A stretch of DNA of 64,000 bases from Pictodentalium vernedei (GCA_031216915.1 CM062296.1:59192084-59256083); one strand, 5' to 3'; counted from the first letter of the stretch, positions 18,925 to 31,900 are shown. Numbers and translations: made by a program. Notes: a model not told the origin generated them from the sequence alone.

Positions 18925-19238
18925 CAGTTAAAACTAGAAGTCCTGTCATGAAATGCACACAAATAGCACGTTAATATGCGCATTAATGTACGCGTTATGG
19001 CCCAAGTAAAGCTATCAAATTATGTACATATGGCCTGTGCACAAGCAATGTTTCAGCCAATGGACCTCCGGGTAACCCGGAGGTCCATTGGCAGAAACAT
19101 TGCATGTGTTTGCTATGAGTAACCAAGAGAACCTGCCGTGCTTTGGATGCCATTCGGTATGGCAATTACGCGTAATTCCAACGCGCATTTAAGCCTAGAT
19201 AAGCGCACTATTCGTGACAGGACTTCTAGTTTTAACTG
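18925..19238. mobile_element. 314-bp TA-flanked MITE sharing the 257-bp family's core
   Basis: TA at 18923-18924 and 19239-19240. Ends CAGTTAAAACTAGAAGTCCT and the exact inverse AGGACTTCTAGTTTTAACTG. The interior contains CACAAGCAATGTTTCAGCCA, then ATGGACCTCCGGG and the inverse (about 19040-19103), matching the centre of the elements at 2389-2645 and 4885-5141, while the termini differ apart from the first CAGT. No ORF. Tc1/mariner-like by its TA duplication. Confidence 0.87.
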
Positions 19239-20174
19239 TAGGCTCACCCCCACCCCCACCCCACCCCCATCATTTGTGAAATATACAATAGTTAGGAAGT
19301 CGAAGTTAGCAATTGGAAAAAGTTGGCGTTTGTAGAATAGTTGCAAACATATCCAGAATTTGGCCAAAATATGGATTTTTAGACTGAAATGTTGTGAAAG
19401 CCCGTCAAATATTGATTGAACTGTAGCACCCCCCTTGTCTAATATTGATCAGTAGTTGGAATTTGTGATTACTAAGAGCCACAGTGGGGTAACTTACAGT
19501 CCAAGGGTGTATACACATAAAAATCTGAATTTTTACCCTCCACAGAACGAAAATGTTGCATCCGCCCGCGTAATATACAAATTCGGTGTGTGTGTGTGAG
19601 GGGGGGGGGGGGGGGGGGGGGGGGGTGCTGGTGTATCGGCTCGACACATGTCGCAAGCAAGTTCCGGGGGGTTTTGGCCCCAGGAATGAGTTTGTGGCAT
19701 GTCGTGCTGGGATCCCAACCCACAGTTAGACAAAAAGATTAGACAAAGTTAAGTTAGAGTGAGGTAGCAGAATTAATTGTAGGGGTTCAAAAATGAAACT
19801 TTCCCCGGTGGAGAGCCCCGACCCACACCATCGAGAGGAAATACTTCCGCTGTAGGGGCGGGGGTGCCACGACATGCCGTAGGAAAGTTCCGAGCGCATT
19901 CTACCCCGTGAACGTGTACGCGGCATGTTGTGCCGGGATCCCAACCCCCAGCGAGCAGTCTAAAAGACCCCCCCCCCCCATCCCCCACTCCACATTATAG
20001 ACTCTCCGCCCAGATACCTAAATGACGACCATTGCGTAACGTATGGATAACAAGCTCACCATTATACTAAAACTTTGAGATAGCTGATTATACCGTGTGT
20101 TCGGGGATTGTCAAGGCCTTAAATTTCCACTGATCTCGAATTTTCAACCTACTCCAGTACTGAGTACAGAAGGC
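19239..20174. repeat. Low-complexity patches incl. GT run and 26-G tract
   Basis: CCACCCCCACCCC-type patch at 19249-19268; (GT)n then 26 uninterrupted G at 19600-19625. GGGATCCCAACCC with nearby CATGTCGTGCTGGG occurs near 19700 and again, diverged, near 19925, suggesting a 230-bp direct repeat. No gene. Confidence 0.6.
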
Positions 20175-20648
20175 CAGGGGCGGCGGAAGCTCCAAAAAGT
20201 GGGGAGGGGGGCACAATTTTTTTTCTGGGTAACTGCAGGGGTGTACACATGCGCATGTTTTACCCTAGTCCAAACTTGACCCCTATTCCGTAATGTATTT
20301 CTTTTGATTTGGTACGTCCAAAGGACATTACGGACTTTGGGTCAAAGTTTGGACTAGTTTTACTTTTACTATACACGTAGTCAGTGCTTATTATGGCTAG
20401 TTGCGAACTTGTGATGTGCAATATCTCAATATATAAAATGGACAATGACACCGATAGTATTATGTTGCTAATTTTGATAGAAGTATATTACTATCTCCCA
20501 CATTCAATATGGCCATAGGGGTTGTGTACGTTATGTCAGAATATGTCCTGTTAGGGTACCCATAATTGGTGAAAAAAGTGGTGGGGTGGGGGCACGTTCC
20601 CCCTGTGCCCCCACCCCCACCCCACCCACCCCGGCTCCGCCGCCCATG
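20175..20648. mobile_element. 474-bp hAT-like non-autonomous element
   Basis: Termini CAGGGGCGGCGGAAGC and, inverted, CTCCGCCGCCCATG, flanked by the 8-bp direct repeats CAGAAGGC (20167-20174) and CAGAGGGC (20649-20656), seven of eight identical. Eight-base duplications and CAGGG-type ends are characteristic of hAT elements. Inside, 20265-20357 is an inverted repeat: CTAGTCCAAACTTGACCC and GGGTCAAAGTTTGGACTAG. The region next to the right end (20580-20640) is C/G-rich low complexity. No transposase is encoded. Confidence 0.8.
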
Positions 20649-20656
20649 CAGAGGGC

Positions 20657-21545
20657 ATCTATAGTTCTTCTATGTTCAATTTGCTGATATTGATTGTTTC
20701 ATTTGTAAATATGTTTCTTACCTGCTTTTCATGTATTTTATTCTTTCCAAACAAAACAACACCTTCCAACAATCTGTTTTGTACTTCCCCACTCCAACCT
20801 GCCTGCATACACAACTGCTTTCTTACAAAATGAGCCTATGTCATTCCCTAAATCAAAGTCTGTCTTGTTTGCTCGATCGAATCGTCCGTTATGAATACCG
20901 TATGGGTGCCCGCTCGGCACTGGAAGTAATAGTTAACATGTGTATAGATAATGTTTGATTTGGCTACTTATAGAGCTCGAGTGGGCTTATTCCTTGCACG
21001 GGCACCCAGGGGCGCAGATCCTAAGGATACTATGGATTTCACTTGCATACTACTGGCGAACCTACTTCTCAGGTTTCGTTCCAAGGGAGTCCGACTGATG
21101 TTAGCCTACCTACTATACTGTGATATGTGTGGATACTCGACTGCTCAGTCATACCCCAGATTTTATCAGCCAGGAAAATATAACTGTAGTTCATGGAAAT
21201 ATTCAGCTTTGAGCCAGCGTGAACACTCAAATATGTCAAAAATAAGTATTTTGATTTCGAGCGATGTTGATTGTATATGAACATCTCCAGACCAAACTAC
21301 TTTTCTGTTCGAATACAACAGGAAACTCACTGTAAACCCTCTATATTATATGATCAGTTATTAAGCCCATACATGAGAAATGGTAATGCGCGCCTTTGCA
21401 TTAATAGAAAGTGCACCGGGAGTACTTTAATGTATTTAAATGTCTTTGTGTGCCTCTTGGATCATATTATAAACCGAATCCCCCAACTCGTCCCATTTTA
21501 TAACGAAATTTACAAACTCGTTCAATAAATTAGGTCCGGACTGAG
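20657..21545. other. No recognisable gene
   Basis: Unique-looking sequence with short frames only. A minus-strand frame at 20738-20920 is followed by AAAGCAGGTAAGAAAC, a donor-like site, but the frame has a stop just before it, so I do not call an exon. Confidence 0.3.
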
Positions 21546-22945
21546 TTAAAGTCTTATTCACAAGCTGAAGAGAATTGGGGTCTTAGGTGAACTACTGTTG
21601 TTCTTTAAATCGTACCTTCCGGATAGGTCGCAACGAGTTGTGATAGGCTCGGACGCATCATCCTGGAGACCCCTCAATGCTGGTGTTCCACAAGTGTCGA
21701 TACTTGGACTTTTATTGTTCCTAATATATATTAATGATATAACTGAAAACATACTTAGTAGCATGCGCCTTTTTGCAGACGACACTTCCCTATATCTAAT
21801 TGTATAGAGAATCCAGAGCAAGCTTCGAGTTTAATCGATCATGACCTTTCCACAATAGAACTTTGGGCTAAGACTTGGGTGATTGAGTTTAATCCCATCA
21901 AAACAGAGAGTATGCTTATATCACGTAAAATCAACCCCACTGCCCACTCACCATTATTCTTAGGCGGTACACAGATATCCGATGTAACTAATCATAAACA
22001 TTTAGGAGTCATATTAAATAGCTCTTATACATGGACCGGCGACATTGGCCACATCTGCTTTAAAGCCTGGTTTCGCGTAAACATACCGGGTAAGCAGAAA
22101 TTCAATCTCGATCGCAGCGTTTTGTACAAAAAATATACTTTGCCTTCGTTTGGCCTTTACTAGAATACGCTGATGCTGTCTGGGATAATTGCTCGGCAGC
22201 TAAAGTAGCCGAGCTAGAAATATTACAGATTGCAGCCGAGAGGATCATTACTGGGGGAACTGTCAGTTGTAGTAAGTCTTTACTTTATTCTGAAACACGT
22301 TGGGAGTATTTACAAGTAAGACGTCGCAAACACAAGTTAACACAGTTTTTCTAAATGTTGTCATCATATGACCCCCCCCCCCCCCCCCCCCCCCCCCCCC
22401 ATATATTCGGCCGCTCGTCGCATCACCAAATCCATCCCTCAATCTGCGGTCATGTCACAACCACAGAGTTCCATTTTGTCGGATGCACTTGCCTTAGTCG
22501 TCTTCCTTTCTTGCGTTACAGACCAATGGAACAATATGCCCTTGTCTGTCCCCTAGAACTCGTCCCTGATCCACTTCAAGATTTTTTTTAAATGCTGGAA
22601 ATCAACGCACACCTGTGTTTTACAGCAGGGCGAAATCTCACACAGCTCAAAATATATCACTGCAGGTTACGACTGCGTTGTGGTGGCCTTAATTCGCATT
22701 TATACGATAACCATCTGTCACGCACCTTTTCCTGTCAGTGTAGGGAGAGCGAGACACCAGAGTATTTTCTCTTGCACTGCCCAAACTTCTCAGATGTTCG
22801 TAATAACACTATCAGTTTACTCCCATTTACTCTAGATATATCGACATTTCTTTTTGGCTCCGAATTCTTGAATAATCAGGAGAACCATCTTGTTTTTGAA
22901 GTGATGCACGAGTTCGTTTTATCAAATGGGCGTTTCCAATGACTA
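21546..22945 (+). pseudogene. LINE ORF2: RT palm to C-terminus, damaged
   Basis: Plus-strand LINE remnant lacking endonuclease and RT fingers. It starts with FFKSYLPDRSQRVVIGSDAS, continues with LNAGVPQVSILGLLLFLIYI (motif B; the usual PQGSILGPLLF has changed G to V and P to L), NDITENILSSMRLFADDTSL (motif C, FADD intact), then MIEFNPIKTESMLISRK and ITNHKHLGVI-like blocks. A tract of 29 C (22372-22400) interrupts the frame. After it come DQWNNMPLSVP and, in another frame, LRCGGLNSHLYDNHLSRTFS, CQCRESETPEYFLLHCPNFS with the C-x-C...H...C end motif. At least four frame changes make it inactive. A jockey-superfamily origin is likely; the clade is not resolved. Confidence 0.8.
22372..22400. repeat. 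Poly(dC) tract, 29 C
   Basis: The longest homopolymer C run here; lies inside the LINE C-terminal region and disrupts its reading frame. Confidence 0.95.
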
Positions 22946-23069
22946 CAGCTCACCGACTTACCTTGTACGATCTCCGTACTTGTCCAGCCGGTAGACGTTA
23001 CCCCATACTTCCCCTTATCATTGGGCTTTCTTCACCTTATTACAAGGCTATCTCAATGTTGTAATATTA

Positions 23070-23290
23070 GTTATCCTTGTGTTTTCCAGGGTGTAAATTC
23101 CCATACAGCCTGGAAAACACAAGGATAACAGATTTATTTCCAAGAATTTTGGTGTACTTGATACTTTAACCTACATTGTGGGCAAAAACTGATAGAAAAT
23201 TGGTACTTCGTAAGTTTCTTAATAAATAAAACCAGACAAACATGGATGTCATTGGCACTGGCTCAATGAGCCAGTTCCAATGACATCCAT
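23070..23290. repeat. Two hairpins in one AT-rich segment
   Basis: The first, 23070-23129, pairs GTTATCCTTGTGTTTTCCAG with CTGGAAAACACAAGGATAAC. The second, 23242-23290, pairs ATGGATGTCATTGGCACTGG with CCAGTTCCAATGACATCCAT around CTCAATGAG. The phrase AAATTGGTACTT occurs at about 23198 and 23385 on either side. They may be one composite foldback element spanning 23050-23480; ends and duplication were not resolved. Confidence 0.7.
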
Positions 23291-23639
23291 ATCTGTAATA
23301 TTTTATTGCACATAAATATTAAATTTCCTGTATTTTTATTTTTGTCCAAACATAACTGAATAGAAGGTACGAATTATTAATTAAAAATTGGTACTTTTTT
23401 AGCCATATAGCCTGCTATTGTATATCCTTGTTTTTTACAACGTGGTTAACCACGGTGTACAAAGAAGCCACTGTGGATTGCAAGTTACACCGTACCTCTC
23501 AGCCAATCAAAATGCAGTATTTTGTTTCATTTGGAAATAACAGTTCTTATCCTTATTAAACGTGCATACACTGTTTAACATCTTTTGAAAATGAAGGCAT
23601 CGCATTCATGTTTTCAAGCTGGCTTCTCATTGTATTTTT

Positions 23640-25500
23640 TTCTAATTTGGATTTTCCTAAGGGGAAAATCTATTTGTTATTGCAAAGATTATTATTTTTT
23701 TGGATTTTCCTAAAGGGAAAATCTATTTGTTATTGCAAAGATTATTTTTTTTTTTTATTATTCTTCCACACTTTTATTTTCACTATTTCTCGAAAACGCT
23801 CTGAACGATTTTTTTTAAAGTTTCTGTACTTTTTTGTTTTGTTTTGTTTTTTTTTTTGTTTCCACCGGGCTACTTTGCCGTCACAGTACTCAACAAGGGG
23901 TTCAATTTGAAAACTTCTAAGGGTAGAGATGTTGAAGACACAGTGTACATGAACAGTTATCATCTTTTGGAAATGGAGTTGTTCTTAATTTGGCTTATGC
24001 TAGCAGACAAACATGGCTTTGGGACACTGTGACCAAAAATTGAAAAAAAAATTCTTGTTTTTTTTTTTACTTTATTATGTCTAGATTCATTATTTCTCAT
24101 AAATAAAAACTATCAATGACGGCCATGAGTCCTAATAAATAAAACCATCAGTATTTGGGGCAAAATGTTTCTTGTTGGAACAAAAACGCCCAAAAACGCC
24201 CCAAACCGCCCAAACCTTTATAGGCCAATATCTCCTGAAGGAGAAAAGCTATCGACTTAATTTCTTGACAGACTTGTCAGAATTACTCTTCTCTAAAACA
24301 AACATAATCGGTATTTTTTTTCCATTTTTTATGTTTTCTGCCAAAATTTTTCACAAAACGGAAAGTTATCTCGAAAATCGGCCATTTTGGATTGAAATAT
24401 CGAGATTTAAATACAATGAGCCCTCTAAAAGGGATCCAAATTGAAGGCAGAATACCGCTTTATAAGAAAAATCGAAAGAATTTCGTTTCGATTTTTCGTT
24501 AATCTAAAATGGCGACCCAAAAAATCGAAAAAAATTTTTCTCGTTTTTTTATGCATTTTATTCAATTTTAAGACGCAAATTTTTTTTTTTGTTTTTTTAC
24601 ACTGAAAATTTTCGGTCTTACTCGGACTTGGAAATTGTCGACCAAAAGTCGGAAATTTTTGTTACGACCGGGCTACTTTGCCGCCTGAGTACTCAACAAC
24701 AGGGATGATTTGAAAGCTTCTAAGGTTAGAAATGTTGAATTCACAATGTACATGAACAGTTATCGTCTTTTGGAATTGGAGTTGTTCTTCGTTTGGCTTC
24801 TGCTAGCAGTCAAACATGGCTTCGGGATACTGTGACCAAAAATTGAAAAAAATTTTCTGGTGTTTTTTTTTACTTCATTATGTCTAGATTCATTATTTCT
24901 CATAAATAAAATCTATCAATGACGGCCATGAGTCCTAATAAATAAAAACATCAGTATTTGGGGCAAGATGTTTCTTGTTGGGCAAAAACGCCCAAAAACG
25001 CCCAAACCTTTATAGGCCAATATCTCCTGAAGGAGAAAATCTATCGACTTAATTTCTTGACAGACTTGTCAGAATTACTCTTGTCTAAAACAAACATAAT
25101 CAGTATTTTTTTCCATTTTTTATGTTTTCTGCCAAAATTTTTCACAAAACGGAAAGTTATCTCGAAAATCGGCCATTTTCGATTGAAATATCGAGATTTA
25201 AATATAAAGAGCCCTCTAAAAGGGTTCCAAATTGAAGGAAGTAATACCGCTTTATACAAAAAATCGAAAGACTTTCGTTTCGATTTTTCGTTAATCCAAA
25301 ATGGCGGCCAAAAAAATCGAAATTTTTTTTTTCGTTTTTTATGTTTTGTTCAATTTTGAGACGAAAAAAAAATTTTTTTTTTACACTGAAAATTTTCGGT
25401 CCGGTTCGGACTTCCGAAATTTTCGACCAAAATTCGGAAATTTTTGTTTTTGGTTTTTATGTGTTTTGTTCAATTTTGAGACGAAAAAATTTTTTTTTTT
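23640..25500 (+). repeat. R block 1: AT-rich long-period tandem repeat
   Basis: Opens with two 43-bp boxes (about 23647 and 23700; GGATTTTCCTAA, GGGAAAATCTATTTGTTATT, GCAAAGATTA), then a T run, TTCTTCCACACTTTTATTTT and TTTCTCGAAAACGCTCTGAA. Two modules of about 800 bp follow, each with GGGCTACTTTG (23867, 24670), GCTTCTGCTAGCAGTCAAAC-type sequence, CCATGAGTCCTAATAAATAA, GGCCAATATCTC, AATCCAAAATGGCGGCC and AATTTTGAGACGAAAA. The second 23867-like module has an in-frame stop in the short open frame discussed under findings. The module boundary to the X segment is near 25500. Confidence 0.85.
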
Positions 25501-25504
25501 TTTT

Positions 25505-28500
25505 TACACACCACCACCAAGAAACGAAAATTGGTCTTCAGACTGGTACTTTTACCTAATTATACTGTACTACCGGAGTGAGTTAAAAGCGGCGGTGATT
25601 ACGAATGTGTAGCGCATATATAGGTAAAAAGATTCCCCGTAGTTTGGAAGCACAATTTTGTTGCGTTTGCCTTCGGGCGGTCGCCAAAAGTACACTCTCG
25701 GCCTCTCAACGGTCCGTACACCCTCTTTTTGGCATGAGAATACTCGGAATTCTTGACTCGTATAAGGATTTGGTGATGCATATGGTATCATTCACGGTCT
25801 GTTTAAACCTTTCCCCACCACATGGGAATAAGGTTTTATTTCACTTGGCTTCTGATGGCTGGAGAACTACCACTCAGGTTCGGACTTTTCGACCGAAATT
25901 CGGAAATTTTTGTTTTTGTTTTTTATGTGTTTTGTTCACTTTTGAGACGAAATTTTTTTTTTTTTTTCACACTACACCAAAAAAACGAAAAATCGGTCTT
26001 CAGACTGGTACTTTCACCTAATTATACTGTACTACCGGAGTGGGTTAAAAGCGGTGGTGATTGAGAATGTGTAGCCCGTATATAGGTAAAAAGATTCCCC
26101 GTAGTTTGGAAGCACAATTTTGTTGAGTTTGGCTTCGGGCGGTCACCAAAATACACTCTCGGCCTCTCAACGGTCCGTACACCCTCTTTTCGGCATGAGA
26201 ATACTCGGCGTTCTTGAATCGTATAAGGCTTCCGTGTTTGAAATGGCAACATTCACGGTATCTTATGGGAATAGGGTTTTATTTCACTTGGCTTCTGATG
26301 GCTGGAGAACTACCACTCCGGTTCGGACTTTTAGACCAAAATCCGGAAATTTTTGTTTCTGTTTTTTTTTATGTGTTTTGTTCAATTTTGAGACGAAAAC
26401 AATTTTTTTTTACCTGGAAATTTTTTGGTCCGGTTTGGACTGAAAATTTTTGATAAAAAAACCAACTTTTTTTTTTAGATCACCACTTTGACCTGACACA
26501 ACTGTACTACGAGGCGGGTTAAAGTGGCCGTTATTCAGAATTTGGATGTTGAGGCTCTTCCTCCACCAGTAAGACTATCCGACGCGACAGCCCAACCCCC
26601 ACCCAAGGCAAACACGCATTCGACTCTACAGACTCTGGCGTCCAAGCCAGGAAACACGTCTGAAAAACCTTGATCATTTTGCACCCGGCGACCTCAATTT
26701 CAGTGAACGTTGTTCATAATGTTACATGGTATTTTGTATCCTAAACTGAAATCGAAAGTAGAACACTGAGAGTCTGTTATTTTTTATGGGAATATGACTC
26801 CAGCTACTCATCCCCTCCCCCGTCCTCATTGAATTTGATGACGGTGACAATTCCGACGGTATTGCCAGAGTGTTACTAACTGTGTAGACATTACATAGCG
26901 ACACATCCCTAATTTGCCTGGCTGCCATTACCGAATCGGACTGTATCAAATTTTTGTGGCAATCCACGAAGCGATTTGGAACAATTCTCACACGTGTACG
27001 GCTCATCATTACAAACAATATTTATGCGAACCCTGAAAAACCTTGCGCGAACCGTCGAGGATTTCGAAGCAACCCATTTTTCGTTCGCGTATTTTTCAAT
27101 TCAGGCGACCTCCAGGCGAACCAAAAGATCGTTCGCTTAAATAGCAGGCCTTTTGTGTTAACCACTGACTAAACGCAGAGCCATGACAATCCTCAAATGA
27201 GGCATTATGAGGCTCTAGAATAGTTATCAGAGACTCTTATTTAAAAAAATCGGGAAGGGGGGACCCCCTCCAATACCCTCCCTCACCTCGGCGGGGCTGT
27301 GCATTTTGGGTATGCCCAATATATTACGGACTTTGGGTCCAAGTTCGAATTAGCCTTAGGTACAGAATTGTCCCCTCCTCCCCCCCCCCCCCTCCTCTCC
27401 CCACACCCATGTCGAATTTTTATATAATGCTGACTTCGGGCCGGGGAAGTTGCCTTCTGGTACCAGCGTTTCAATGTCAGGCTTTCACCATAAGAGCTCA
27501 CGGCATAGATAAATAACTGAGAATTATTCATCTACCCTGCGACGTACATGTAGATAAGAAGCAACAGGAAGGGTTGGGGAAATATGACCAATGTCTGGTG
27601 GAATTCCTCTAAAGTGACAACAGAATACATGATTGGTTAATCTTGATTTTAGGCCTACACATGTTGTGGTCATACAAATCCATGTTTGTCATTGTCAGAA
27701 TGGCAGGGGGCCATAATGTTCCGCCTAGAATGGGTCCAGGTGGGCCATTTTTGTTCCACCTTAATTCATTAAAAGCCTTTCTTGAGTTGACACGAAGTTA
27801 GTTGAGCTTTGCCAATCCAGTGAATAGTGATGTCCCACAAATATCAAATAGTTTACCTTGGGTACCGGCAAGAAATTTGGTGAAAAAAAACACCAAAGAA
27901 TAATACATGGTGGTAAATATATTGGAAGAATTTTTACTCAATAAAGAAATATTTTGATATGCTGTTATTTCGAAAACAAAACGCTTCAAAAAACGGAATT
28001 GTGAAAGCAAGAAAAGAAACTTGGAATGCGATGCTGAAAACAAAGCTCTGCCCATCAAGGGAGAGTACTCATCACAATTCTCTTGCCAAAGCCATCTGTT
28101 TCAAAAACGCATTGTCATTCACTTCACGTGGTTAGAAGCCTCTGCACTGATCAACACGGCGTAATGACAGTTTGTGTCTGTCACATTGAGACATGCTGGC
28201 ACTCAGATCTAAATACATGCATTTATGACAGAGAACAGTTATATTCAGAAAAATATGCGCTTTTAGATTATACAGGGTAGGCGTTTGATTTACTGCCAAA
28301 TGACGTCCACTCGTTGACATTTAATGAGGTCGACATAGTAATAACGCGCAGTGTGAAATGTCTGTGGTTGTTTCAATATATGGAGCCTTGGCGGTCAGTA
28401 CAGAATTTCATTAGATGCGACCTCTGGGAGCTGGCATACTGCATAGCGATCCTGCCGACATTGCTGCTGTTTTGATTCAGTAGTGTATAGCCACGGAATT

Positions 28501-28985
28501 AAGGGGAGGGGAGAGGGGGGGGGGGCAAGTCCCTAAATGTTTCCCCCTCCACCCCCCCCCCCCCCAAAAAAAAATTGACCCAGTGCAATTTCATACAACA
28601 TGGAGCCCCCACAAATGCTCTCCAATATAGGGCAGCACATGCTACAACTGCTCAGATTGAATCTTAAGAGTACTGAACTTTGCAAAATATTCTCGGGAAG
28701 ACTTTGTCCTTACTAGGAGTCTATGACCCTCTGGACATTATCCCCTCCGCAAATTTCTCTGTACTAACCCCAAAAACCGACAACGACCTTCCAAATACCA
28801 TGGTAGTTATCACACTTTTCTCCTGAACAATAGCTGCTGGTCAAACGAGAAGACCCTAGTGATTTACACCAAACAACATGGTTTCTGTAAAAAAAATCTT
28901 GACATTATATCGTCTACCGTCAATGTGTTAATAGGCTCATCAAAAATCCTTTTTTTCTGCGTTCTTCTCAATTTTGAGAGGAAAA
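25505..28985 (+). repeat. X segment, diverged copy X0
   Basis: Homologous to 43861-48210 and 48673-53402 but clearly diverged. Shared landmarks: CAGACTGGTACTTTTACCTA (25537), GGTAAAAAGATTCCCCGTAG, CTCTCGGCCTCTCAACGGTC, AGTAGAACACTGAGAGT, GACGGTGACAATTCCGACGG, TTGACATTTAATGAGGTCGA, ATATGGAGCCTTGGCGGTCA and GTTTCTGTAAAAAAAATCTT. Compared with X1/X2 it has a duplicated first part (25537-25900 and about 25995-26330) and lacks several blocks, including the TATA-bearing one at 45.65-46.1 kb. It contains a C-rich run near 27380 and a C14 tract at 28552-28565. No gene product is recognised. Confidence 0.8.
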
Positions 28986-31900
28986 ATAGGAGGAAAATCA
29001 TGTGTATTGTGCGGGCACAATCACTTCATCTAGTTTGGATTTTCCTAAAGGGAAAATCTATTTGTTATTGCAAAGATTATTTTTTGGATTTTCCTAAAGG
29101 GAAAACCTATTTGTTATTGCAAAGATTATTTTTTTTTTTTTTTTTTTTTTTCTTTATTATTCTTCCACACTTTTATTTTCACTATTTCTCGAAAACGCTC
29201 CGAACGATTTTTTTTAAAGTTTCTGTACTCATAAAGGGTCATAAGTTGTAACTACTCGTCACATTCCCATTTTTCGGAAAATGTTTTAGTTAACCCTTTA
29301 ACGAAAATAGTCGAAAGCTCATATCTTTGGACTGGAAAGGGCGATTGACTTGAAATTTTCTCAGACATGTCAGCAAAACACCCCTCTATCAGCGTATGGT
29401 ACAAAAATGTATGTAGTTAACACCTTTCTGCCAAAACATTTTTCAAAACGAAAAAAAAATTCAAATTTTGACCATTTTTGAACTCAGTCTCGGGACAGGG
29501 ATATGCTGAACCAACTAAAATGGCTTAGAAATGAAGACTGTATCACCGAATTGTAAAAACCATCCAAAAAATTTCGATTCGAATTTCCGACAATCCAAAA
29601 TGGCGGCCGAAAAATCGAATTTTTATTTTCGGTTATTTATGCATTTCAGGCCATTTGGAGACGAAAAAAAATTTTTTTTTGCACCAGAAAAATTTTCGGT
29701 TTGGACTGAAATTTTCGACCAAAAGTCGGAAATTTTTTATTCGACCGGGCTACTTTGCCGTCACAGTACTCAACAAGGGGGACGATTTGAAAGCTTCTAA
29801 GGGTAGAAATGTTGACGACACAGTGTACATGAACAGCTATCATCTTTTGGAAGTGGAGTGGTTCTTCCTTTGGCTTCTGCTAGCAGTCAAACATGGCTTC
29901 AGGACACTGTGACCAAAAATTGAAAAAAAAATTCTTGTGTTTTTTTTACTTTATTATGTCTAGATTCATTGGTTCTCATAAATAAAAACTATCAATGACG
30001 GCCATGAGTCCTAATAAATAAAACCATCAGTATTTGGGGGAAAATGTTTCTTGTTGGGCAAAAACGCCCAAACATTCATAGGCCAATATCTCATGAAGGA
30101 AAAATGCTATCGACTTAATTTCTCGACAGACTTGTCAGAATTACTCTTATCTAAAACAAACATAATCGGTATTTTTTTCCATTTTTTATGTTCTCTGCCA
30201 AAATTGTTCACAAATCGGAAAGTTATCTCGAAAATCGGCCATTTTGGATTGAAATATCGAAATTTAAATATAATGAGCCCTCTAAAAGGGATCCAAATTG
30301 AAGGCAGTTATACCGCTTTATAAGGAAAATTGAAAGAATTTCGTTTCAATTTTTCATTAATCCAAAATGGTGGCCAAAAAATCGAAAACCTTTTCTTGGT
30401 TTTTGATGCGTTTCGTTCAATTTTGAGACGAAAAATTCTTTTTTTTTCTACACTGAAAATTTTTGGTCCGATTCGGACTGAAATTTTCGACCAAATGTCC
30501 GAAATTTTTGTTACGACCGGGCTTCTTTGGGGTCAGAGTACACAATAACGGGGATGATTTGAAAGCTTCTGAGGTTTGAAATGTTGAATTCACAGTGTAC
30601 ATGAAAAGTAATCGTCTTTTGGAATTGGAGTTGTCCTTCATTTGGCTTCTGCTAGCTCTCAAACATGGCTTCGGGACACTGTGACCAAAAATTGAAAAAA
30701 AATTTTCTTGTGTTTTTTTTTACTTTATTATGTCTAGACTCATTAGTTCTGATAAATAAAACTATCCGCATATTGCGGAAAATGTTTTTCCAGCCAAAAC
30801 CGTCCAAAAACACTCAAATATGCAGGAGCCGATATTGACTTGAACTTTTCACAGGAATGACTGTAATAAACTTCTCTATTAATCAAGGGCACAAAATGGT
30901 AGTTAATTAACATCTTTCTGCCAAAACCGAAAAAAATTCAAATTTTTATTTGGTATGGAGCTCCCTTAGGACTTGCTGAGTAGAATAGTGAGTAAAAACA
31001 CTAAGGAAAATCCTGTGTATTGTTCCGAAGGTACAATCACTTCCTCTAGTTTGGATTTTCCTAAAGGGAAAATATATTTGTTATTGCAATGATTTTTTTT
31101 TTTTTTTTTTTTTATTATTTGGATTTTCCTAAAGGGAAAATCTATTTGTTATTGCAATGATTATTTTTTTTTTTTTTTTTGGATTTTCCTAAAGGGAAAA
31201 TCTATTTGTTATTGCAATGATTATTTTTTTTTTTTTATTATTATTATTATTATTCTTCCACACTTTTATTTTCACTATTTCTCGAAAACGCTCTGAACGA
31301 TTTTTTTTTAAGTTTTTATACTCATAAAGGGTCGTAAGTTGTATGCCCTCGCCATATTCCCATTTTTCTGAAAATGTTTTTGTTAACCCTTTAACAAAAA
31401 TTGTCGACAGCTCATATCTTTGGACTGGAAAGGGCGATTGACTTGAAATTTTCGCAGACATGTCCGCAATATACCCCTCTATCAGCATATGGTACAAAAA
31501 TGTATGTAGTTAACACCTTTCTGCCAAAACATTTTTCGAAACGAAAAAAAATTTCAAAATTTGACCATTTTTTAACTCAATCTCGGGACATGGATATGCT
31601 GAACCATCCAAAATGACTTGGAGATGAAGACTCTATCACCGAATTGTGAAAACCATCGAAAAAAATTCGATTCGAATTTCCGACAATCCAAAATGGCCGC
31701 CGAAAAATCGTATTTTTATTTTCGGTTATTTATGCGTTTCAGACCATTTGGAGACGAAAAAAAATTTTTTTTTGCACCAGAAAAATTTTCAGTTTGGACT
31801 TGGAAATTTTCGACCAAAAGTCGGAAATTTTTGTTACGACCGGGCTACTTTGCCGTCACAGTACTCAACAACGGGGATGATTTGACAGCTACTAAGGTTA

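Noticed and set aside
26722..27018. 98-codon minus-strand frame in X0
   Set aside because: Not open in the homologous parts of X1 and X2 and no recognisable motifs.
31040..31260. Regularly spaced 43-bp boxes as a CRISPR-like array
   Set aside because: Spacers are poly-T, not diverse; the setting is eukaryotic repeats and no cas-like genes exist.
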